Source: Tricholomella constricta (lineage: Eukaryota > Basidiomycota > Agaricomycetes > Agaricales > Lyophyllaceae). Taken from it: DNA of 64,000 nt. The notes below the pieces were generated by a model, which was not told the DNA's origin, ran no database searches, and saw only the letters and a program-made list of their open reading frames with translations. Positions within the stretch are counted from its first letter, which is position 1; each line of letters begins with the position of its first letter. The position numbers and the translations under genes are program-made. The stretch lies in assembly GCA_013368375.1 (NCBI GenBank), contig JAACJP010000023.1:496001-560000 (forward strand), in the 5' to 3' direction. Positions 1 to 10,913 of the stretch are shown piece after piece.

Positions 1-38
1 TTTAGACGTGTTGTACATGCGGGGAATGATATTGTGGG

Positions 39-413
39 TTATTTCAAGGTCGAAAGCTGTTCTTCTTGTTGTTGGTTGCGCAAGCGAAGATATTCTGCGC
101 GAACAGCCTCCATGGGCTCAGGACCCGTGCTGAAAATGGCTTGTGAAGTAAATGAAGCGTGTATACCAGGTGGAACGTACTATTGGACCATGCAGTTTTG
201 AACTCTTTTAAGAGGATCCCTGCAAGCCCAGGCGACTGATATTGTCCGTCCATTGGCACAATCCGCGAATTCTATAAACAGATGTGTAAAAATGAAGTGT
301 CAGTATGTGTTGACACGTAGGTGACCTTTGACGACCGTGTCGCATTCGCGGAGGGCCCGAGCTTTGGTAGTCTTAAGAAGAGTTTCTTCTTCGCGTCGTG
401 AAAGAGCGTTCAT
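39..413 (-). CDS. CMC1: CMC1-like twin CX9C mitochondrial protein
   Basis: Small mitochondrial intermembrane-space protein of the Cmc1 family, whose members help assemble cytochrome c oxidase. Three exons (413-326, 271-181, 129-39) sum to 90 codons, giving 89 residues. Two CX9C motifs are visible: C-DTVVKEFAD-C, split by intron 1, and C-RDPLKRVQN-C. Between them lies the family-typical stretch GRTISVAWAC. The C-terminal tail is charged and rich in Q and E. The start at 413 gives a compact N-terminus (MNALSRREEE) like other Cmc1 proteins; an upstream exon cannot be excluded. It is divergent from lipoyl synthase, with 169 bp between the start codons. Family assignment is firm. The choice of CMC1 over a close CX9C paralogue is inference. 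Confidence 0.82.
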
Positions 414-582
414 CAGTCCAGAGAACTTCAGCACGGTGGGTGTTGGAAAGGGAGGCCATTTGTGCTTGTTGACTCATGCTGGTGTCGGCATGGTCAAATC
501 AATACCAACAAACTCATTCTTGATCCGTTCCTGGCTTAAGTGAGTTCGGACAGTCACGGTCATCATATTTTGGAACTTACTC
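414..582. promoter_or_regulatory. bidirectional intergenic promoter, CMC1/LIP5
   Basis: The 169 bp between two divergent start codons must hold both promoters and 5' UTRs unless one gene has an upstream exon. No clear TATA box is seen. Both products are mitochondrial, so shared control is possible but is only inferred. Confidence 0.45.
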
Positions 583-2042
583 ATGTCTGTCGCTCTTCGC
601 TCTGGTCGTTTACGCGCGGTTGCACTTCATACCCGCTGCCTCGCCACTGCCTCAGGTCCTTCGACGTCCAAACCTGCGTTTAAGGAAACACTCGCAAACG
701 GACCTTCATTTAACGATTTTGTTTCTGGCAAAGAGCATGAGCGAATTGTACTTGGAAATACCAAAGGGTATGAAGCCCAATGCACACCTCTGAACATATC
801 TTTGAAGCTATGAATTTTAGACCACGCCTTCCATCCTATCTCAAAACTAGCATTCCATCCGGCGCCTCGTTCAACAAAATCAAGAAAGACCTTCGAGGGC
901 TCAAACTCAACACTGTGTGTGAAGAAGCTCGGTGCCCTAACATTGCGGACTGCTGGGGTGGAAAGAAAGGCGCGACAGAGGCAGAGGGACGGAGTGCCGC
1001 AACTGCTACTATCATGGTATGGTTCAGCAATCCATGACCTTGTTTCGTCACCTCATAACTTTCCAGCTGATGGGCGACACATGCACTCGTGGCTGCAGAT
1101 TTTGCTCTGTAAAGACATCCAAAACACCGCCACCATTGGATCCCCATGAACCAGAAAACACAGCGGAAGCAATTAGTCGTTGGGGATTGGGCTACATTGT
1201 GCTGACAAGTGTTGACCGTGACGGTATGGCACTCCCCAAGTGTTTCTCCTTCTGATTGTTGACAATTCAAAGACCTTGTCGACGGAGGTGCTCATCACTT
1301 TGCGGAGACCATCCAAAGAATCAAGCAGAAGTAAGTATGTCCTATCACAACATTTTGCATTTATTCACTTGTCTCTCGACAGGGCACCTCACATATTAGT
1401 TGAAGCGCTTACAGGTGATTTCGCGGGCTCTTTAGAGCATGTGTCGCTTGTCGCGAAGTCGGGGCTCGATGTTTACGCGCACAACATCGAAACCGTCGAA
1501 GACTTAACCCCTTTTGTCCGTGATCATCGAGCAACTTTCCGCCAGAGTCTCAGAGTCCTTGAGCACGCAAAGAAAGAAGGCGTTCGCGTAACCAAGACAA
1601 GTATGATGCTTGGAGTCGGTGAGACGAAGGAACAGGTGATGGCGGCTCTCAAAGGTGCGTGTGAAGCCTCCGACAAAATATTTGACATGCTGGAGCTCTC
1701 AATAGAACTTCGTAAAATTGATGTCGACGTCGTCACATTCGGTCAGTACATGAGACCCACCAAGCGACACATGAAGGTCGACCGCTACGTTGATCCCGCT
1801 GAGTTCGATACATGGAAGCAAGTCGCGGAGGACCTTGGATTCCTATATGTAGCCAGTGGTCCCCTCGTGCGGAGCAGCTACAAGGTATTGCAACAGTTTT
1901 CTTGCCGCTCGTCCGTTAAACTCTTCGAATGTAGGCTGGCGAGTTCTACATAGAAAACGTTCTTAATGGGAAGGGCAAGCAGCGGAGAGCCGAGAAATTC
2001 CTATCGCAAGAGCATGCGTCAGAGCTCAGTAAAGAAGTCTGA
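583..2042 (+). CDS. LIP5: lipoyl synthase, mitochondrial
   Basis: Radical-SAM enzyme that inserts two sulfurs into protein-bound octanoyl groups to make lipoyl cofactor. Seven exons (583-767, 821-1016, 1067-1223, 1273-1330, 1383-1654, 1706-1884, 1935-2042) sum to 385 codons, giving 384 residues, the usual length. The auxiliary cluster cysteines are C95, C100 and C106 ([12 protein letters not shown]). The radical-SAM CX3CX2C is C133, C137 and C140 (CTRGCRFC), placed at the start of exon 3. The late RSSY motif that supplies the serine ligand is present. The N-terminus is rich in R, S and A and looks like a mitochondrial presequence. The substrate protein, the E2 subunit of pyruvate dehydrogenase, is encoded at 8.2-9.8 kb in this window. 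Confidence 0.95.
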
Positions 2043-2233
2043 GGATGATGATGGCGGCTCTATGGGTCCAGTTTTATACTTTCCATGAGCTGCTTGGAGG
2101 ATATTTAGTCTAATAGATTACGGTAATTTCCAGTCGGAGAATGAAATATTGAGAAACGAAAACCTTGTTTGCACTCATCAACAAAAAAAAGTCATCCATC
2201 GTTGTCCGCCGTTTTCACAACTTCCTTACCAAC

Positions 2234-2596
2234 ATGGTGAGCCCGCTATCCCCCAGTCATTCACACAGTCTAACATCTGCAACAGGACTCCTCAAAAACC
2301 GCCGTCAAACTCGCAAAAGTCATCAAGGTTATTAGTGCACCCAAGATGCGATCTTAAAGCTCAATTTTTTATCATCCAGGTCCTCGGCCGGACAGGTTCT
2401 CGCGGAGGCGTTACTCAAGTCCGCGTTGAGTTCATGGATGATACCTCGCGGACAATTATCCGTAACGTGAAGGGACCCGTTCGGGAGGAGGACATTCTTG
2501 CGCTTCTGGAGAGTGAGCGTGAAGCACGGTATGTTGTCCTATTTTTTTCCAGCGTGCTCAAGAAGTTGATTAGGCCCTCTCAGTCGTCTACGTTAA
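2234..2596 (+). CDS. RPS28: 40S ribosomal protein S28
   Basis: Small-subunit ribosomal protein eS28. The coding exons are 2234-2236 (only the ATG), 2286-2327, 2380-2528 and 2584-2596. They sum to 69 codons, giving 68 residues, the family length. The conserved core [16 protein letters not shown] and the tail ending EAREARRLR-like (SEREARRLR) are present. The last exon is only 13 nt and is needed to obtain the conserved RLR end. The first intron directly follows the start codon, a common layout in fungal ribosomal-protein genes. It lies 191 bp downstream of lipoyl synthase on the same strand. Confidence 0.95.
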
Positions 2597-2817
2597 AGTC
2601 CATCATTGAATGTCTTATCTACTACATTCCATCGATTTTTCTGTTGTACGCAATTGCGCGGCATTCATTCACCCAATAACAGGGATACTTGCTTCTCACC
2701 TCAACGCAAGCGATGTTAAGCTGTTTGATGTATGCACATTGCATGGTGGAGATAGCCGAGATTAGGGAGTTCCAGCCAGTATCTGATTTTCTTATCATTA
2801 CTTTGTTGTGTTCTACC

Positions 2818-3921
2818 ATGAGCCTCAAAGCCGCATATGTGACATTGCTCACCAGACCCTCTTATCTCGCTGGTACCCTCGTGCTTGACTATGGTCTGCG
2901 ATCCGTCAACTCAAAGTACCCTCTTGTCGTGATGGTCACCCCCTCTTTGCCCAAGAACGCAAGAGATGTTCTCCAGAAACGTGGAATCCTGACCCGCGAC
3001 GTCGATACCTTACAACCCAATCCAGGAGCCCATACTTTAGCTGCCCACGATGCGAGGTTTGCAGATACGTGGACGAAACTGAGGTGCTTGTTTATCTTAT
3101 CAAGATTAGCCTAAGGGATGCTCATCGTAATCAGAGGGTTTGAATTGATCGAATACGACGTGAGCATAGAGCATTTCCGCATCCCGGACGATCTTTGAGT
3201 TCCCCTTCTCGACATTTAGCGGGTCGTCCTTCTTGACTGCGATATGATCGTGATGAAGAACATGGACGAGTTAATGGATCTTGAGCTCGCCAAGGATCAG
3301 ATCGCCGCTGCGCATGTTTGTGCTTGCAACCCACGTCGTCTGAAGCACTACCCTGCTGACTGGTAAGTCTTCGCAGCCCCTTTTTATTCTCTCGTGTTTA
3401 ACGTTCATGACAGGATCCCCGCAAACTGTGCACATACTGCAGTGAAACACCCAACGGCACTCCCTCCGCCTGCCACCGATGACACTCCGAGACCATACAG
3501 TCAGCTTAATTCAGGAACAGTGGTCCTTAACCCATCCAAAGAGCTTTCCGAAGCAATTGTGCACTTCCTTTCGACTCACGACAAGATATCTGAATTTTCT
3601 TTCCCGGATCAGGATCTCCTCACCGCGTTCTTCAAAGGGAACTGGAAACCAATCTCGTGGTATTACAATGCACTCAGAACATTGCGCTACATACATCCGG
3701 AAGAGTGGAGCGACGATGAAGTACGGTGTCTCCATTACATACTTCCTGACAAACCTTGGCAGTCAAGGATTACGCCACGGGAATCAGAGGCCCAGCTTGG
3801 AGAGATGAATCAATGGTGGTGGAAACAATTCGACAAGGTGGGAGAGGAAATGCATAACACCGATCCGCAGGGATGGCAGCTTCTGCTGCCAACCGTTGAC
3901 TACGTTCGCGTTGAGTGCTAA
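2818..3921 (+). CDS. GT8-family glycosyltransferase (glycogenin/galactinol-synthase-like)
   Basis: Nucleotide-sugar-dependent transferase of family GT8. Four exons (2818-3083, 3135-3159, 3220-3362, 3414-3921) sum to 314 codons, giving 313 residues. Visible family marks are an N-terminal AYVTLLT strand, the metal/sugar-binding DxD motif in LLDCDMIVM (start of exon 3), and a central LNSGTVVLNPS block followed by PDQDLL, typical of GT8. No signal peptide is seen, so a cytosolic enzyme is likely. True glycogenins are longer and carry a glucosylated tyrosine region; this short form resembles fungal galactinol-synthase-like or glycogenin-like enzymes. Donor and acceptor cannot be read from sequence. 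Exon 2 is only 25 nt. The gene converges on KAE1, with 65 bp between stops. Confidence 0.85.
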
Positions 3922-3986
3922 GTACCAATAGATTTGTGTTGAATAGAGAAAGATAGACTACATCAACAATTGGTACATTGGAGCAC

Positions 3987-5442
3987 CTATGCACGCCAAG
4001 ATACATGCACCTGATCCGTTCGGAATCTAGAAAGCCATGAGCTTGACAGTAGAAAGTCAGTTCCTTCTTACCTTTGCGTGCAAGTACTATTCGCCAAAGG
4101 AGTCGTCTGTCCCATGCGGAAACTAAGTAAACCAGCTTGCGCAATCATTATCCCGTTATCAATGCAAAACCTGATCAGAGGTAAGGAGTCGTGCCCTTCG
4201 ATAGAACTAGCTTTTCTATACCTTTCGTCTGTAGCAAAGACTTGACCACCTCGCTCTTTCGCCATGATTCCCATCATGTCTTGCAAACGTTCATTACCTT
4301 GTAGAATGAAGGTCTATTAATATGGAAACCATAGTGAAAGATTTACTCACAGCCTACACCGCCAACGATAAGCACTTCTTTGCTGCCAATGTGAGCCATC
4401 GCACGCTCTGTTATCTCTACGAGCATGGCAAATACTGTTTCCTGAAGAGAGAAACACAGATCAGCGGGTGTGATGATGTTTTCGCCGTCTGTGTCTTTGG
4501 CCTTCCCGTCCCGGCGGAAGCGTTTGTCAGTCGTATATGCCTCCGTCGACGTCAGAATACCAGAAAGGCTGACATCCATGCCCTTCGTCGCGTATGGCAA
4601 AGGCAGTAGCCTTGTTCCTCTATTTTTGGGATAGGATTGTTCGGGCAGAATGCTGTGGATTGGAAAACGACCCACTTTTTGGCTTCCTGCTCAATGTTAT
4701 ACCCTGGGCTGGGGTCGTTACTGAGGTCTATCACCCTGGCAAAACGATCCAGGCAGTTCCCGACAGCGATGTCCAGCGTCTCTCCAAATATTCGATAGCA
4801 TTGTCGCGAATACGCGATGACTTGGGTGTTTCCTCCCGAAACATAGAGTACAACCGGATTCTGGGCTCCGGTGATCTCTCTACCCATTTCGATATCTAGT
4901 AGAACAATATCAGAATCCATTTTTCTTGAAAGGGTAGAAACGCACGGCCAACACAATGATTGACACCGACTAGCGGTTTGTTGAACATAAGAGCCAGTGT
5001 TCGCGCGACAAGAGCGACAGACTGCAAGGGTGCACCCATACCAGGTCCTGACAAACTGTTCACTGATTTGTGTTAGATGTGGTGAACCTAGATCACCTTT
5101 TGTATAACAGATGCAGTCCAAGTCATGAATCGATATACCAGCTTGAGCGAGGCACTGTTTGATGACCTTTAATGCCCATTCGCGATGGTGGAGAGCTGTG
5201 TCTCGTGGTTGGAAACCTTCTCCCGGAGGAGTGATATATGTATGCCTGACGTTGGACAGGACTGATGTCGTTCCATCTTCAGCATGCTTGATAACACCTG
5301 CGCCAAACTTGTTTGCAGATCCCTCAAGGCCAAGAGCGAGGTAAGGTCTCTCTAATACGCTGCGTTAGCCAATATAACACTCGCGACCCTGTAAACACTG
5401 ACCCGGAACAGCGAGGGGTGTTTTGCGGGTTTGTCCAGCCAT
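3987..5442 (-). CDS. KAE1: tRNA N6-adenosine threonylcarbamoyltransferase (KEOPS subunit)
   Basis: Catalytic subunit of the KEOPS complex, which makes t6A37 on ANN-decoding tRNAs. Eight exons (5442-5403, 5351-5097, 5047-4946, 4895-4676, 4619-4351, 4297-4222, 4170-4072, 4026-3987) sum to 367 codons, giving 366 residues. The metal-binding HxxxH is in NHCVGHIEMGR, split by intron 3. The ASKHA nucleotide-fold motifs YVSGGNTQV and IVGGVGCNERL, and the late [12 protein letters not shown] block, are intact. The C-terminus [12 protein letters not shown] is typical of cytosolic Kae1 rather than the mitochondrial Qri7 form. The acceptor of exon 6 appears to be CAAG. The N-terminus has no presequence. 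Confidence 0.94.
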
Positions 5443-5619
5443 TGTCAACTGAAAGCACAAACACGCGTCTGGTCAGAATCTAATCTATAATGTCGCGTGA
5501 CGTTTACGTTAAAATATTATGCAATGGTACTTTGATCAATTCTTTCTGCATTATTCGAGCGAGTAGAGTAATGATCTGGGAGACACGACAACAGGGGTAT
5601 AGGTTATGGCAACTGGGTG

Positions 5620-8044
5620 CTAAAAGCCAGATTCATCACCAGGCTCATATGGGGAACGCGATCTCGCTGCCCTCCTCGGCCGTGGATGGTGTTCTTCACG
5701 GTCCTCTCGCCTCCGCTTCCCGACAGCACGAGATTGGCGAGCAGGTAAAGGTTCAGTTTGGGCAGCCACAAGAGCAGTATAGAGATTTTCGTCGAAATCT
5801 GTGCACTGTAGCCGCACGCATGGCGCTGAGAGCTGGCCTGTGTCGTACGCGGCCAGTATTTCCTCCACGGACCGGGCATCCTTATTTTTGTCTTTGGTCA
5901 TACTGGCATAGCCATATGCTACCTGAAAGCTTTTGAGTGTCTGTCCAGCTACTGGGCAAATGTTAGGTCTTACCTCCCTCGAGAGCGTGTGCCACTCTTC
6001 AGCACTCAGGGAAGCCACACGTACTGCAGTGTAAACACCAAGATATTGATACTCTTTCGGACGACTTCTCGACCGTGATTGCCCAACAAAGACGTGTAGA
6101 CCGGCCTGAGGTTCCTGAAACGTGTTATGTTCTTGACCAAGGCCTACAAATATATAGCCATGTTGTCCTGGCGAAGTGGGACACCACGGGTTGAGATCAA
6201 GAGCTGGGCACAGATACGTCGAGATATTCCGAGCTTTGGCTATTTCCGTTGCACTATGCGTGACCCTGAATTTTTTAAAGATCGGTTACAACTTGGCATC
6301 GCAAGTCGTTAAAGACCTCGAACCTGACAATTAGAGATTGGATATTGCCCCCGATGGCGCAGGCAAGAACTGCACGTCTAAACCGACAGTCCTCGCGGTC
6401 AAAATCAGGGATATAATGGACCAATTCTGCTAAACTACGTTGGCGTGCGTCGGGAATGAAACTTGGAGTGGCACATGTCGAGAGAGTCTGCATGGTCGAC
6501 TGAGACGGAGTTGCTTTGTTAGTAAAGGCTTTGTTTGAAGTGGACGGTGAAGTCGGTGGGCGAATGAATATCCGAGAACCCGTTCGCCGATAGGTAGAGA
6601 CTCCACCTTGGGAATCCAATTCGACTGGACTTTGTTCTTCTTTAGGAGGGATCGACGAAGGATTGTGTAGGGGTTGTGAAGGGGGATGAGTAAAGGCTGG
6701 ATCTCTTAGCTATGCGATGCAACATCCCTTGAGGTCCCATCTAGCCCTGATAAATTTGGAATCCTTACCTTCTCATTTAACCTTGTAAAATTATCTAATA
6801 GCGTCTTGTTTTTGTCACTGGCCTCCATCAATTTTTCGCGAGTGGAGGTCAGCTGAACTCTGAATGTATTGATTTCCTCCTTGTCGGCAGCCGCGGCTGC
6901 CCGCAACGTCAGAATCTAACAAGGTGATTTTATGTTACCTGGTCAAGAAATTTGGGCCAACACACCTCTTTTGATTGCAACGCGAATTGGCCGGTAATCA
7001 CATCACGCTGGGATGCCAACTGGGCGCAATGATACTTGCGCATGAGTATTAAGGTGGGCAAGGACCATCAAAATACCTGTCGTAGACGCTCGATTTCGCC
7101 GCTCAATTCTCGGTGTTGCGCTTCGAAGGCCACCTTGCTTTCCTGGGTCTGACTCCGGAGTTCCTGCAGCTGAGGTAACATGAGTATGGGCAGGCGAAAG
7201 AAGAATGAATTTGGATTGAACCTACCCGCTCCGTCCACATGTTGCATTCCAAGCGAGAGTCAGTAAGCTCGGTTGCCGCGCGGATATTCTCCTCAGTCAA
7301 TATGCGATTGTTCTCCTCAGTTGCCTCTTTTGCTTGCTGTAGCGACCCGATTTCTTCACGCATCGCCCGGTTTTGCTCGCTCAACTTCGATGACTGCATT
7401 TTGATCTTCTCTTCAGCCGCGTACGCAAGCCTTCGAAAAGACATACCTGATCTTTAAGCTTCCCAAATTCATGCTTAGCTTTTTCCAAGCCCTCCTCCGC
7501 CTCGCGGAGTTTATTTAGGGTGATTTCGCCTGGCACGCGCGTGCCCACCAGGGCCGGGGCCAATGGTCGGGTTTGAGAAAGAACAAAAGCCTCTTTCTCC
7601 TTCAGTAAGGTAAGTGAGCGATCACGATACTCTTCAGACTGAATATGAAATCAATTACGCGTGTTTTAGCCTGTTAAACTTGAAGATATACCTCTTCCTG
7701 TAATCGATTCCTCTCTCTTAACAAGGTCTCTTCCCGGACCTTCAGTGCATGCAATTGTTCCTGGTGCTTGTAAGACTACAGTCAATGGATATCGAGGACC
7801 GTATTTACGCGTCGAGGCATAATCAACTCACCTCTACTTTTGCTTTTTTGAGTTCCTGTTTCAGTGACACAACACTGTCGCAAGCATCAGACCACCTCTT
7901 CACGACGGAGGCCCAAAAAGCCTCATCCATGTCAGGCCTCGGTCCTTGAAAGCCTTCCATTTCAATGAACTTTTCAGTGGTGGTTACGGATGAGTTGGAG
8001 TAATATATTAAGTTTCGGTCATGTCGTCGCGTGGGTGATGACAT
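5620..8044 (-). CDS. coiled-coil protein with DUF6697-like C-terminal domain
   Basis: Multi-exon gene. The first coding exon starts at 8044 (MSSPTRRHD); an in-frame ATG four codons upstream at 8056 is also possible. The N-terminal half consists of heptad-rich segments (8043-6700) compatible with a long coiled coil. It is followed by a low-complexity S/T/P linker near 6620-6470. The C-terminal part contains AIGGNIQSLI, NPWCPTSPGQHGYIFVGL and EYQYLGVYTAVRV...LSAEEWHTL, which resemble the DUF6697 domain I know from Agaricomycete proteins of unknown function. The protein ends in a basic RKRRRED-type tail. Function is unknown. The internal introns were not all resolved, so the exact exon map is tentative. 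The domain name rests on memory of the family. Confidence 0.6.
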
Positions 8045-8193
8045 TTCCAGGCACAACTCTCAACGCGTGAGAGTGTGCGTGACGGTGTAGCGCATCACTC
8101 GTATCAAATACGAAATACATCGCAAGTCCAACTAGTGCATATATATTAACCGATTAACTCTATAAAATGAAGGAGCTGTATTTCAATCACCCC

Positions 8194-9833
8194 TCAAAGC
8201 ATGAACGTCAAAGGATTCTCCAGATATCCCTTGAAGGCCGACATCCATCTTGCTCCCACAGCCCCGTCCACAACCCTGTGGTCCGAGCTCAACGTGACTT
8301 TCATGACCTGCACAGTCTTAAATCCACGCTCTTCCTCTGGCGCAGGGACCAGAGTGGGCTGTGTGGAACCGACAGCGAGGATACAAGATTGAGGTTGGTT
8401 GATGATGGCAGTAAAGTGGTCGATACCAAACATTCCAAGATTAGAGATGGTGAAAGTACCGCCCTTTGGTGCGATAGATGTTGAGAAGGACGAAAATAGC
8501 ATGGAGATTAGTAGGGCGTACCTGGTATTCCACTGGCTGCAGTTTGCCGTCGCGAGCCTTCTTAGCGAGAGCTTTTGTTTCCGCGGAGATCGTGGCCAAT
8601 CCCTTTGAACCAGCATCCTTCAATATAGGCGTAATCAGACCGGAAGGTGTCGCAACCGCAACAGAGATATCAGCCTTCTTGTATCTGTAACCGCAGGTGA
8701 GAGTTCGTTTTGGTGCGAGAAGTATTCAGGACTCACGTTCGGATAACTTCTCCTAACCATGCAGAGTTGGCCTCAGGAACGTCTGCCAGTGCACAAGCGA
8801 CAGCTTTGACGATGAAGTCATTGACGCTAAGCTTGGCCGTCTTGTCCTTCTCGATCAATGTCGTATTAAAGACTTCTCTGAGTTTCATGACCTTGTCCAT
8901 GTTGATCTTGACCGTGAGGTAGTAATGAGGCAAGTCCTGCTTTGACTGAGTCAAGCGAGAGCCAATTACACGGCGCATGTTGGACACAGGGGTATCAACG
9001 TAATCAGGAAGTTGGGCAGACGGAGGTTGGGAAAGGGGGGTCGTTGCAGATGTGGTCGCAGCAGGCGCGGGTTTGTAGTTTTCAACATCCGTACGAATGA
9101 TGCGGCCTGAGGGTCCAGAACCTTTTATTTGAGCCAGAGGGATGCCGCGCTCTAAGGCAATCTTCTTTGCGATGGGGGATGCAAAGATGCGATCGCTTAT
9201 TGGGAGGTCAATCTTAGTATCTGCCTGAGGCTGAGGCTGTGACTGCTCAGGTTTCGGTGGGGAGGGTTCTGCCGGCTTAGAAGGCTCGGGGGCTTTCTCC
9301 GCTTCAAAAGACTCAGTAGCGGCTTTGACAGCCATGTCAGCGGCGCCAGAGAGATCATCACCCTCCTCGGCTACAATAGCAATTGCAGCACCGACCTGGA
9401 CGTTCTTTGCACCGTCTTGGGCCTGGAATAATGCGGCATGCATAAGGGTGGTATGTATGGTGTGTTAACCAAGGACTTACGATAATTTTGGCGAGAATGC
9501 CTTCATCCTGGGCTTCTACGTCAATAGTCGCCTTGTCGGTTTCCTGAGATGATAGGTGTCGGATGAGTCGAGTGGTGCTAATTACGAGCAATGAGCTTAC
9601 AATTTCAAGAAGGACATCACCGGTCGTGAAGGATTCCCCCTCTTTCTTTTTCCAGGAAGCAATGCCACCTTCAGACATTGTGGGGCTCATAGCTGGCATG
9701 TTGAAACGCGACAGCGCGCTTCGACGTGCGGACACATGGAAACCTAGAGACGCAGCGTAAGAGCCGTGGGCGGGTTAGAGAGAGCGGAGAACTCACGGCG
9801 CGTGAAGATGCGAGCAGCAGCTAGTGAAGACAT
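8194..9833 (-). CDS. LAT1: dihydrolipoamide acetyltransferase, E2 of pyruvate dehydrogenase
   Basis: Mitochondrial E2 subunit that moves acetyl groups from lipoyl arms to CoA. Exon 1 (9833-9797) encodes a presequence-like start. A single lipoyl domain follows, with the lipoylated lysine in [15 protein letters not shown]. Next comes a P/A/Q-rich hinge (about 9350-9220), then the peripheral-subunit-binding domain ([16 protein letters not shown] ... GSGPSGRI). The catalytic domain ends with the active-site motif DHRVVDG and the C-terminus PLTFML. The single lipoyl domain and the sequence [11 protein letters not shown] mark a PDH E2 rather than a 2-oxoglutarate dehydrogenase E2. It is divergent from CSL4 with only 117 bp between starts. 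Lipoyl synthase, which supplies its cofactor, is encoded at 0.6-2.0 kb. Confidence 0.94.
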
Positions 9834-9950
9834 GAGGGGGAACAGAGAATTTTGCGTTGGGGAGAGGTCGATATTCCAAGGTGGTAAACAACACCAAAGC
9901 ACCGGGATGCGCCGATTAAGTAAAAGTATAACCATCTCTCGCCGTTTTCA

Positions 9951-10678
9951 ATGGCGTCGGATCTCGTCCTTCCTGGTCAGCCCATAGCGCTGCCCCGCGG
10001 GCCTGTTCCTCAGCTGGGCTCGGGGATCTATGTCAGGGATAATCAAGTCAGAGCAAGCCTAGTTGGCATTCCGCGAAATGAGGGTTCTGTTGGTTATCTT
10101 CTCTTGATGTCTTCTGTATCACTTCCACGATATTTGTCTTCACCTAGACTTTAACGATAACCCGCGTACGACCCAATCCTCCGGCACCCAACTCTGTGGT
10201 ACTCGGGTCCATCACCCGCCTGTCTCCCCTCCAAGCCTTGCTCTCCATCACTGTCGTGGACGGTGTACCCCTTCCACCTGGAGAGGAGTTCACCGGCGTA
10301 ATCCGTACCCAGGACGTGCGAGCAACTGAGAAGGACAGAGTCAAGATTGCGGACTGCTTTAGGGGTGGTGATGTCGTGCGAGGTGTCGTGGTGGGTTCAT
10401 TCACCATCGAATTAGGAACGTACGCTCATGCAAAAGCCAGATTTCCCTAGGCGATGCACGTAGTTATTTTGTGACAACAGCCAGGAATGATCTGGGTGTG
10501 ATATTCGCGACGAGTGAAGCAGGTGATTCTAAATTTTGATATAAACGCGTCGTTCAAAATGTTCAATGTTTGGTGTGACACAGGTGCAACAATGGAGCCT
10601 GCGTCATGGCAGGAGATGAGGTGTCCAAAGACAGGGAAGATTGAGAAACGCAAGTGTGCTAAACCTGAGAATCTGTAG
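9951..10678 (+). CDS. CSL4: exosome complex subunit CSL4
   Basis: S1-domain cap subunit of the RNA exosome (3'-5' RNA decay and processing). Four exons (9951-10088, 10148-10390, 10441-10522, 10584-10678) sum to 186 codons, giving 185 residues. The N-terminal part shows the PGQ ... GSGIYVRDNQVRASLVG strand block. The S1 domain carries GVIRTQDVRATEKDRVKI and SLGDARSYFVTTA. The C-terminal zinc-ribbon-like segment MRCPKTGKIEKRKCAK retains two cysteines, as in other fungal Csl4 proteins. It is divergent from the PDH E2 gene and is followed 235 bp later by NudE on the same strand. Confidence 0.93.
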
Positions 10679-10913
10679 AGTAATCTTAGTATTACAGCGA
10701 TGCCAATTACGCTCGACGCGTCGAAATAAAAAGTTTACATTGGGAGTTGTAGCAAAACAAGAGACCAACCCAAACTGGGCAATCCGTCACCAGGGTTGCA
10801 GGGTATCTCAACTTGTCTTCGTTTTCTCGTTATCCTCTCTCTTGGCTGCGCTCTTGGGGCTCGTCATGATGGCTGTACTTTCACCGACTGATGCCTTGCG
10901 CAGGGACAGACAT

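Noticed and set aside
8890..8960. Loss of the ExxR or catalytic residues in E2 or P450 enzymes
   Set aside because: After correct joining of exons the E2 has DHRVVDG and the P450 has ELLR, so no key residue is missing.
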